Source: an uncultured Gemmatimonadota bacterium (lineage in GTDB: Bacteria > Gemmatimonadota > Gemmatimonadetes > Gemmatimonadales > Gemmatimonadaceae). From it: a DNA stretch of 12,374 bases. The notes beneath the pieces were generated by a model. That model was not told where the DNA came from and searched no databases. It saw nothing but the letters and a program-made list of their open reading frames with translations. The stretch spans positions 1 through 12,374 of the forward strand of contig CAITQY010000368.1 in assembly GCA_903894655.1 (NCBI GenBank), written 5' to 3'. Below are positions 6,889-12,374 of this stretch, in pieces. A program made the translations under genes and the position numbers. Positions within the stretch are counted from its first letter, which is position 1, and each line of letters begins with the position of its first letter.

Positions 6889-7374
6889 ATGTCGCTGGTA
6901 CTGCGAGCCGCCACCCGGGCGGATGTCCCCGTCATCCGGGAGCTGATCGAGGGGTTGGCGGAGTATGAGAAGCTGCGTCATGAATGCATCGCCACCGATG
7001 CGCTGCTCGATGCGGCGCTGTTCGGGGCACGACCGTACGCCGAAGTGGTGCTCGCCGAGTGGGATGGCGCGTCGGCCGGCTTCGCCCTGTTCTTTCACAA
7101 CTTCTCGACGTTCCTCGCGCGCCCCGGGATCTATCTCGAGGATCTGTTCGTGCGCCCCGAGTATCGAGGACATGGGATCGGCAAGGCGCTGCTGCAGTAT
7201 CTCGCGCAGCAGGCCGTCTCGCGCGATTGCGGACGTCTCGAGTGGTCGGTGCTCGACTGGAACGTGGACGCCATCGGGTTCTACGAAAAACTCGGCGCGC
7301 GCCCACAGGATGAATGGACCGTCTACCGCGTGACGGGCGACACCCTGACGCAACTTGCCGGCGGAGCGCTGTGA
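6889..7374 (+). CDS. GNAT N-acetyltransferase, diamine/spermidine/thialysine (SSAT-like) subgroup
   Basis: This cytoplasmic acetyltransferase moves an acetyl group from acetyl-CoA to an amine. The 161 residues match the SSAT-like branch of GNAT. They begin LRAATRADVPVIRELIEGLAEYEKL (5-29), with FFHNFSTFLARPGIYLEDLFV at 68-88. The acetyl-CoA pyrophosphate loop is RPEYRGHGIGKALL (89-102). The C-terminal signature LEWSVLDWNVDAIGFYEKLGA (117-137) contains Y132, placed like the catalytic Tyr of GNAT enzymes. In SSAT relatives the substrates are polyamines, diamines or thialysine; which applies here is not visible. The start at 6889 is set by GGAG at 6876-6879, nine bases upstream, and by full-length agreement with the family. 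It follows the DUF1499 gene by 14 nt, so it is probably cotranscribed, although no functional link is obvious. Confidence 0.88.
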   Translation: MSLVLRAATRADVPVIRELIEGLAEYEKLRHECIATDALLDAALFGARPYAEVVLAEWDGASAGFALFFHNFSTFLARPGIYLEDLFVRPEYRGHGIGKALLQYLAQQAVSRDCGRLEWSVLDWNVDAIGFYEKLGARPQDEWTVYRVTGDTLTQLAGGAL

Positions 7375-7438
7375 GCGTCGAACACGATCTGCCCACTGAT
7401 GCCCTGGCGTCCGTCAAGGCCAGTGCCGCCACCACGTT

Positions 7439-7444
7439 GAGGGA
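7439..7444 (+). promoter_or_regulatory. Ribosome binding site of the amidohydrolase gene
   Basis: GAGGGA lies seven bases before the ATG at 7452. It decides that start over the in-frame GTG at 7371, which would put 27 extra residues ahead of a clear signal peptide. Confidence 0.6.
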
Positions 7445-7451
7445 TTCACGC

Positions 7452-8882
7452 ATGAGACTGAACATCTCGCGATGCGCCGCCGCCGTGCTCGTCGTCGTCG
7501 CCTCGCCACTGATGGCGCAGCGGGCGCCGGTCGGACCGGCTACACGGTCCTACGTGAAAGTCGATACGAATGTCCTGGCGCTCACGAACGTGCGCGTCAT
7601 CGACGGCACCGGCGGCGCCGCCCGTGAGGGACAGACCATCGTGGTGCGTGATGGCCGCATTACTGCCGTCGGTGCCGCGGGCCGCGTTGCAATCCCGGCC
7701 GGTGCGCAGGTCATGGATCTCGCCGGCAAAAGCGTGATCCCCGGCCTCGTGATGGTCCACGAGCATCTGTACTATCCGGTGGGTGCCGGCACCTACGGCA
7801 ATCTCACCGAGAGTTTCTCCCGCCTGTATCTGGCCGGCGGTGTGACCAGCATGCGCACCGGCGGCAACATGAACGGCTTCGCCGAGCTGCTGATCGCGAA
7901 GGCGATTGCGCGCGGGGAGAAGCCGGGGCCGTGGATCGACGCGACCGCGCCCTATCTCGAAGGGCCGGGCATGGGGTTCAATCAGGTGACCATCCTGCGC
8001 GACTCCAGCGACGCGCGAAAGTTGGTGGAGTACTGGGCCGATCAGGGGGCGACGTCGTTCAAGGCGTACATGAACATCACGCGCGACGAGCTCAAGGCGG
8101 CGGCCGATGCGGCGCACAAGCGCGGGCTCAAGATCACCGGCCATCTCTGCTCGGTGACGTACCGCGAAGCCGCCGACGCCGGGATCGATGATCTCGAGCA
8201 CGGCTTTTTCGCGATGAACGACTTCGTGCCGGGGAAAAAGCTCGACACGTGCAGCGGTCGCGGTGGCGCGGCGCAGAGCATGCTGGCGCAGACTGATCCC
8301 GAAAGCGCCGAGGTGCAGGCGCTGTTCAGGTATCTCATCGACAAGAAGATTGCGGTCACCAGCACGCTCACGATCTTCGAAACGTTCACGCCTGGCCGGC
8401 CGATGCCGCCGGGCACCGACCTGCTCATCGAGCCGCTGCGTGAGCAGTTCGCCCAGCGCTATGCCAGCACGCAGCGCAATACGCAGTCGGTGTACGCGAA
8501 GGCGTTCCCCAAGGGCATGGCCATGGAACGCGCCTTCGCCAAGGCGGGCGGCACGCTCATCGTCGGCACCGACCCCACTGGCGGCGGTGGCGTGATTGCC
8601 GGCTACTCGAATCAGCGCGCGCTCGAGCTGCTCGTGGAAGCCGGATTTTCACCGCTGGACGCGATTCGTATCGGCACGCTGAACGGCGCAACCTATTTGG
8701 GCCGTGGTGCACTCACCGGTTCGATTGTGGCGGGCAAGCTGGCAGATCTCGTGATCATCGATGGCAATCCCGCGGCCAACATCGGCGACATCCGAAAGGT
8801 GCAACTCGTCTTCCGTCAGGGCGTGGGCTACGACCCCGTGGCCCTCATCGAGTCGGTAAAGGGCAAGGTTGGACTGTGGTAG
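7452..8882 (+). CDS. Exported metal-dependent amidohydrolase (imidazolonepropionase/prolidase-like)
   Basis: This 476-residue protein is an amidohydrolase-superfamily enzyme with a binuclear-type metal site. A signal peptide covers residues 1-23 (hydrophobic core AAAVLVVVASPL, cleavage near MAQ|R), so it works outside the cytoplasm. The N-terminal beta sandwich holds LTNVRVIDGTGG (44-55) and VRDGRITAVG. The metal ligands are all visible: H103-E-H105, K204 in SFKAY (the likely carboxylated bridging lysine), H231 in TGHLC, H250 in LEHG, and D374 in VGTDPTGG. The C-terminal return to the sandwich reads GSIVAGKLADLVIIDGNP (423-440). Secreted members related to Xaa-Pro and Xaa-Lys/Arg dipeptidases act on dipeptides, so peptide scavenging is a reasonable guess but not shown. 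It starts 77 nt after the acetyltransferase gene and may be transcribed from the same promoter. No truncation or missing ligand was found. Confidence 0.9.
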   Translation: MRLNISRCAAAVLVVVASPLMAQRAPVGPATRSYVKVDTNVLALTNVRVIDGTGGAAREGQTIVVRDGRITAVGAAGRVAIPAGAQVMDLAGKSVIPGLVMVHEHLYYPVGAGTYGNLTESFSRLYLAGGVTSMRTGGNMNGFAELLIAKAIARGEKPGPWIDATAPYLEGPGMGFNQVTILRDSSDARKLVEYWADQGATSFKAYMNITRDELKAAADAAHKRGLKITGHLCSVTYREAADAGIDDLEHGFFAMNDFVPGKKLDTCSGRGGAAQSMLAQTDPESAEVQALFRYLIDKKIAVTSTLTIFETFTPGRPMPPGTDLLIEPLREQFAQRYASTQRNTQSVYAKAFPKGMAMERAFAKAGGTLIVGTDPTGGGGVIAGYSNQRALELLVEAGFSPLDAIRIGTLNGATYLGRGALTGSIVAGKLADLVIIDGNPAANIGDIRKVQLVFRQGVGYDPVALIESVKGKVGLW

Positions 8883-8899
8883 CCACCTGACGCTATACT
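8869..8899 (+). promoter_or_regulatory. Possible sigma-70-type promoter before the CoA-ligase gene
   Basis: TATACT at 8894-8899 is a good -10 match. TTGGAC at 8869-8874 is a fair -35 match, but the 19-bp spacer is long and the -35 lies inside the end of the amidohydrolase gene. Transcription would begin near 8906, giving a leader of about 37 nt that contains the GGAG of the next gene. Confidence 0.35.
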
Positions 8900-8942
8900 T
8901 TCGCCATCGTTCTCTCCGTCCTACCGTCTGCCGGAGCTCTTT

Positions 8943-10532
8943 GTGAGTGCAGCCAATATTCTTCGCAGTCCGCATCCCGACGTGGACATTCCGGACACGC
9001 CGCTCGTCCCCTTCGTCCTCGGGCGCGTGTCGGAGTTTCCCGACCACCCCGCGATCATCTGCGGCGTCTCGGGGAAGAGCTACACGTATGCGCAGCTTGA
9101 TGATGCGGTGCGGCATGTCGCGTCCGGGTTGCACGCGCACGGCATACGGAAGGGAGACGTTGTGGGGATCGTCAGTCCCAACCTCCCCGACTTCCCCGTG
9201 GTGTTCTATGCGGCGGTGTCGATCGGTGCGATCGCGTCCACCGTCAATCCGATCGCGACGGCCGAAGAAATCGGCGCGCAGTTCGCCGATAGCGAAGCGG
9301 TGCTGATCGTCACCATCCCCGAATTGTTCGAGAAGTGCTCGGCCGCGGCGCAGCTTGCCCGCAGCGTGCGCGAAATCGTCGTGTTCGGAGAGGCCGACGG
9401 CGCGACGCCATACCGCGAGCTATTTGCGCATGGCAACACGCCGCCCGTCGTGGAGATCGACCCCGCCACCGATGTGGCCGCGCTGCCGTACTCCAGCGGC
9501 ACGTCGGGGATCCCGAAGGGCGTGATGCTCACGCATCGCAACCTCGTCGCGAATCTCCAGCAGATGCAGGCCGTCAACGAGGTGATCGATAGCACCAGTC
9601 GCGTCCTCGGCGTGATGCCATTCTTTCACATTTATGGTATGGTCGTGGTAATGGGTGGCGCGCTGCGTCAGGGCGCGTGCATCGTGTCCATGCCGCGATT
9701 CGACCTCGAGCGGATGCTCCAGCTGTTCCAGGACCACAAGATTCGCATGGCCAACATCGTGCCGCCGATTCTGGTGGCGCTGGCGAAGCATCCGGTCGTG
9801 GCGAACTATGATCTATCGCAGCTCAAGTATCTGTTCAGCGGGGCGGCACCGCTTGGCACCGAGCTCGCATCGGCTTGCCAGGACAGACTTGGGCTCACCG
9901 TGCGACAAGGGTACGGGCTCACCGAGACCAGCCCCGTCACGCACTTCCATCCCATGGATAACAGCCGCGTCGTGCTTGACTCAGTGGGCCCATCGGCGCC
10001 GAACACCGAATGCCGGCTGGTCGATCCCGCCACCGGCGAGGACTGCGCGCCCGGCGAGCGGGGCGAGCTCTGGATGCGCGGTCCGCAGCTGATGAAGGGC
10101 TACTTCAACAAGCCCGACGCCACGGCCGCCTGCATGACCGACGACGGCTGGTTCAAGACCGGCGATGTTGCCGTGGTCGATGAACAGGGCTGGTACAAGA
10201 TCGTTGATCGCGTGAAGGAGTTGATCAAGTACAAGGGGATGCAGGTCGCACCGGCCGAACTCGAAGCGTTGCTGCTCGGCCATCCTGCGGTCGCTGACGT
10301 GGCCGTGATTCCCGTGCCCGACCCGGACGCGGGGGAGATCCCCAAGGCGTTCGTGGTGGCGCGAGCGCCCCTTACCGCCGACGAGGTCATGGCCTTCGTC
10401 GCGGAACGGGTGTCGTCGTACAAGAAAGTGCGTCAGGTCGAGTTCGTGGACACGATTCCGAAATCGCCCTCGGGTAAGATTCTTCGTCGGTTGTTGGTCG
10501 AGCAGGAACGACTTCGCGCGCTCGCCTCCTAA
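8943..10532 (+). CDS. 4-coumarate-CoA-ligase-like acyl-CoA synthetase (AMP-forming)
   Basis: This ANL-superfamily enzyme, 529 residues, adenylates a carboxylic acid and then forms its CoA thioester in the cytoplasm. The motifs are complete: SSGTSGIPKG at 184-193 (P-loop), FFHIYG at 227-232, YLFSGAAPLG at 296-305, QGYGLTE at 322-328, WFKTGD at 403-408, hinge VDRVKELIKYKG at 421-432, and catalytic lysine K512 in SPSGKILRR. Overall style (LPYSSGTSG, FFHIYGM, IKYKGMQVAPAELE) is closest to 4-coumarate-CoA ligases and related fatty-acyl synthetases; the acid used is not predictable. The start is a GTG at 8943, supported by GGAG at 8933-8936 six bases upstream. A Gfo/Idh oxidoreductase begins 22 nt after the stop, so the two are probably cotranscribed. 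It is clearly different in sequence from the ligase at 1079-2602, which fits separate origins for the two halves of the window. Confidence 0.92.
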   Translation: MSAANILRSPHPDVDIPDTPLVPFVLGRVSEFPDHPAIICGVSGKSYTYAQLDDAVRHVASGLHAHGIRKGDVVGIVSPNLPDFPVVFYAAVSIGAIASTVNPIATAEEIGAQFADSEAVLIVTIPELFEKCSAAAQLARSVREIVVFGEADGATPYRELFAHGNTPPVVEIDPATDVAALPYSSGTSGIPKGVMLTHRNLVANLQQMQAVNEVIDSTSRVLGVMPFFHIYGMVVVMGGALRQGACIVSMPRFDLERMLQLFQDHKIRMANIVPPILVALAKHPVVANYDLSQLKYLFSGAAPLGTELASACQDRLGLTVRQGYGLTETSPVTHFHPMDNSRVVLDSVGPSAPNTECRLVDPATGEDCAPGERGELWMRGPQLMKGYFNKPDATAACMTDDGWFKTGDVAVVDEQGWYKIVDRVKELIKYKGMQVAPAELEALLLGHPAVADVAVIPVPDPDAGEIPKAFVVARAPLTADEVMAFVAERVSSYKKVRQVEFVDTIPKSPSGKILRRLLVEQERLRALAS

Positions 10533-10554
10533 GTCTCATTCCTCGCGCAACGTC

Positions 10555-11793
10555 ATGGCCTCTCCTCGTCTCGGTATCGGGTTCATTGGTTCCGGCTTCA
10601 ACGCGCGTTGTCACATGCAGGGATTCCGGCAGGTGCGTGACGCCGATGTGTTGGGCGTGTGGAGCCCAAATGCAGAGAACGCCGTATCAGCCGCGGCGTA
10701 CGCCCGCGAACTCGAACTCGGTGAATGCAGGGCGTACACGTCGATCACCGAGATGGTGTGCGATCCCAGCATCGACGCGATCTGGTTGAGTGGCCCCAAC
10801 CATGCGCGCATCGAGAACGTCGAAGAGGTGTGCGCGGCGGTCATGTCGGGCAAGGCGACGCTCAAGGGCATCGCCTGCGAGAAGCCGCTGGGACGCACGG
10901 TGGCCGAAGCGAAGCACATTCTCACGCTCGTGGAGAAGGCGGGCATCACGCACGGCTATCTCGAGAACCAGTACTTCTCGCCGCAGGTGAGCGTTGGACA
11001 CAACCTGATCTGGGCGCGTGGGGCCGCGACCACGGGCCGTCCGTATCTCGCGCGCGCAGCCGAAGAGCACAACGGTCCGCACAGCCCATGGTTCTGGAAC
11101 GGCGAGCAGCAGGGCGGTGGGGTGCTGAACGACATGCTGTGCCACTCCGTACTGGTGGTCCGGCAACTGCTCACGCCACCCGGCGAATCACTCACCACGC
11201 TGGTGCCCAAGCGCGTCACGGGCCACATCGCGTCGCTCAAGTGGTCGCGCAAGGAGTATGCGGCGCAGCTCAAGAAGACGATGGGCGTCGACTATCTCAA
11301 GCAGCCGTCGGAGGACTTCGCCAGCGTCACCATCGAGTTCGAAACGCCCGACGGCGGCATGGCCATTGGCGAAGCCACCACGAGTTGGAGCTTCGTCGGA
11401 CCCGGCCTGCGTCTCAGCGCCGAGTTGCTCGGTCCCGAATACTCGATGAAGTGGAACTCGCTCGATTCGGGGCTCAGCCTGTTCTTTTCGCGCGCCGTGA
11501 AGGGTAAGACGGGCGAGGACATCGTGGAGAAGCAGATGGCTGAGTCGGGGCAGATGCCCGTGGTGGTGAACGAAGCCATCGCCTACGGCTACGAGGCGGA
11601 AAACCGCCACTTCGTGCGCGCCTTTCTCGGCAAGGAGAAGCCGGCGCTGACCTGGCACGACGGACTCGATGTCGTGAAGCTGCTCATGACCGCGTACATG
11701 AGCGCGGAGCAGGGCAAGACCATTGAGTTCCCGCCCCGCAATATTGACAAGTTCGTTCCGCAGGTGGCCCAGGGCACGTGGAAGCCGCGATGA
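10555..11793 (+). CDS. Gfo/Idh/MocA family NAD(P)-dependent oxidoreductase
   Basis: Members of this family oxidise or reduce hydroxyl/keto groups, usually of sugars, inositols or related compounds, with NAD(P). The 412-residue product starts with the Rossmann strand and glycine loop GIGFIGSGFNARCH (7-20). WLSGPNHARIE (77-87) follows, then the signature EKPLGRT (109-115), whose Lys helps hold cofactor and substrate. The C-terminal alpha/beta domain has GGVLNDMLCHSVLVVRQLL, where H197 is at the place of the usual catalytic His. No signal peptide is present, unlike the exported members in some phyla, so it is probably cytoplasmic. Length is a little above the common 330-390. The ATG at 10555 follows the CoA ligase by 22 nt with no strong Shine-Dalgarno, suggesting coupled expression. 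The gene ends in a double stop (TGATAA) and faces cutC across a hairpin. The substrate is unknown, and its tie to a CoA ligase is unusual. Confidence 0.9.
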   Translation: MASPRLGIGFIGSGFNARCHMQGFRQVRDADVLGVWSPNAENAVSAAAYARELELGECRAYTSITEMVCDPSIDAIWLSGPNHARIENVEEVCAAVMSGKATLKGIACEKPLGRTVAEAKHILTLVEKAGITHGYLENQYFSPQVSVGHNLIWARGAATTGRPYLARAAEEHNGPHSPWFWNGEQQGGGVLNDMLCHSVLVVRQLLTPPGESLTTLVPKRVTGHIASLKWSRKEYAAQLKKTMGVDYLKQPSEDFASVTIEFETPDGGMAIGEATTSWSFVGPGLRLSAELLGPEYSMKWNSLDSGLSLFFSRAVKGKTGEDIVEKQMAESGQMPVVVNEAIAYGYEAENRHFVRAFLGKEKPALTWHDGLDVVKLLMTAYMSAEQGKTIEFPPRNIDKFVPQVAQGTWKPR

Positions 11794-11816
11794 TAACGGC
11801 GAAGTAAGGGGTACGA

Positions 11817-11865
11817 AGTAGGGGGTATGGAGTACACCGTACCCCGTACTCCCTACCCCCTTACT
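11817..11865. terminator. Long G-rich hairpin between convergent genes; possible bidirectional terminator or interspersed repeat
   Basis: The 5' arm at 11818-11835 (GTAGGGGGTATGGAGTAC) pairs with the 3' arm at 11846-11864 (GTACTCCCTACCCCCTTAC), with one mismatch, one bulged base and a 10-base loop. A related partial copy, GAAGTAAGGGGTAC, lies just before it at 11801-11814. The 3' arm contains the cutC stop codon (TTA, 11861-11863). The position between two gene ends suits termination in both directions. There is no T-run after either arm, so it is not a classic intrinsic terminator. Confidence 0.5.
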
Positions 11866-12374
11866 GCTTTCGGGTGACTAACGCCTGCACGACGTCGCGG
11901 ATAATACTGGGATCGGTGCCGCGCGCATGAACTTCACGCACGTGACTCAGGTTGATGAGGCGCTGCACGTTTTCGGCGCGGACGTTTCCCCCCGCCAGCA
12001 CGACCAGCCGATCGCCGGCGCGCGCCTGCAGCGCCTGCAGCGTTAACGCACCATCCAGCGCGGTGCGGGCGTGCCCAGACGTGAGGACGTAGTCCACGTC
12101 GAGCAGCAACAGCTGCTCCAGCGCCTCCTGCGCATCCGGCGTGCGATCGAAGGCCCGATGGAACGTCACCTTCATCGGACGGGCCAGTGCCACGAGCTCG
12201 GCGAGCAGGCGCATGTCGATCGTGGAGTCGCTGCGCAGCGGTCCTAACACAACACCGTTCACCCCCAGCGACTTCGCGGAGACGATGTCGTGGCGCATCA
12301 CGTCCATGTCGTCGTCGTCGTACAGAAAGCTGTTCGTGTGTGGACGGATCATCACATGCATCGGGATCGTGAGC
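11861..12374 (-). CDS. cutC: CutC family TIM-barrel protein, 5' end outside window
   Basis: This is the C-terminal two thirds of a CutC-family (PF03932-type) protein. The frame is open to the window edge; just before the first Met it reads LTIP, as in the family core (VTIP-HVMIRP), so the true start lies beyond 12374. Family motifs in order are MHVMIRPHTNSFLYDDDD, SLGVNGVVLGPL, VTFHRAFDRTPDAQEAL, YVLTSGHARTALDG, VVLAGGNVRAENV and VREVHARG. After HARG only 20 residues remain. E. coli CutC has a clearly longer tail there, so this copy lacks the usual C-terminal segment or is a short variant. CutC was first linked to copper tolerance in E. coli. That effect was later attributed to the MicL small RNA encoded at the end of the gene, so the protein's function is open. 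It converges with the oxidoreductase gene, and its stop lies inside a hairpin. Confidence 0.88.
   Translation of the reverse strand, partial: LTIPMHVMIRPHTNSFLYDDDDMDVMRHDIVSAKSLGVNGVVLGPLRSDSTIDMRLLAELVALARPMKVTFHRAFDRTPDAQEALEQLLLLDVDYVLTSGHARTALDGALTLQALQARAGDRLVVLAGGNVRAENVQRLINLSHVREVHARGTDPSIIRDVVQALVTRKQ

Noticed and set aside
7371..7451. GTG at 7371 as an earlier start for the amidohydrolase
   Set aside because: It would put 27 residues ahead of a good signal peptide, and the ATG at 7452 has its own GAGGGA.
7446..8201. 251-codon minus-strand frame
   Set aside because: It is the antisense shadow of the amidohydrolase, which has all its metal ligands on the plus strand.
1..12374. Search for defence, CRISPR, toxin-antitoxin, phage or transposase genes
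   Set aside because: No spaced direct repeats, transposase or nuclease motifs or paired small genes were seen on either strand.

Overview
The window looks like two unrelated pieces of bacterial DNA joined at about position 3055-3062. The left piece (1 to about 3055) has moderate and uneven G+C: lines I counted by eye ranged from 40% to 67%. It reads like a proteobacterial, probably betaproteobacterial, genome; that placement is inference from protein style. The right piece (about 3062 to 12374) is uniformly GC-rich, about 60-70% in counted lines. Its protein style suggests Gemmatimonadota, also by inference, since no marker gene is present. At the join a thiolase gene stops after about 150 residues, and a convergent outer-membrane-type DUF2490 gene is cut at its 3' end. 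Two broken genes meeting at one point together with a composition change is most simply an assembly chimera. A real recombination junction cannot be excluded from sequence alone.

Left piece, all on +: a beta-lactamase-fold serine hydrolase whose frame is open to the window edge (1-1002), a class I acyl-CoA ligase (1079-2602), and a thiolase whose start lies 2 nt downstream (2605 to the junction). Ligase and thiolase form a tight operon that plausibly activates an acyl substrate and then acts on its CoA thioester.

Right piece: a truncated DUF2490 gene (-). Divergent from it is a 152-aa soluble protein of unknown role (3746-4204), then an S41 protease-like lipoprotein without a PDZ domain (4299-5396). 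A close-packed run follows: an unrecognised secreted protein (5538-6440), a DUF1499 protein (6437-6874, ATGA overlap) and a diamine/thialysine-type GNAT acetyltransferase (6889-7374). Next come an exported metal-dependent amidohydrolase (7452-8882), a 4-coumarate-CoA-ligase-like enzyme (8943-10532) and, 22 nt later, a Gfo/Idh/MocA oxidoreductase (10555-11793). The last gene is a CutC-family protein on - (11861 to the window edge), convergent with the oxidoreductase. A long near-perfect G-rich hairpin separates these two and includes the cutC stop codon.

No tRNA, rRNA, CRISPR array, insertion sequence, phage or defence genes were seen. No gap between genes exceeds 300 bases. The genes are mostly ordinary metabolic and envelope functions. 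I did not find a convincing new multi-gene system; the most notable items are the junction, the intergenic palindrome and a few uncharacterised families.
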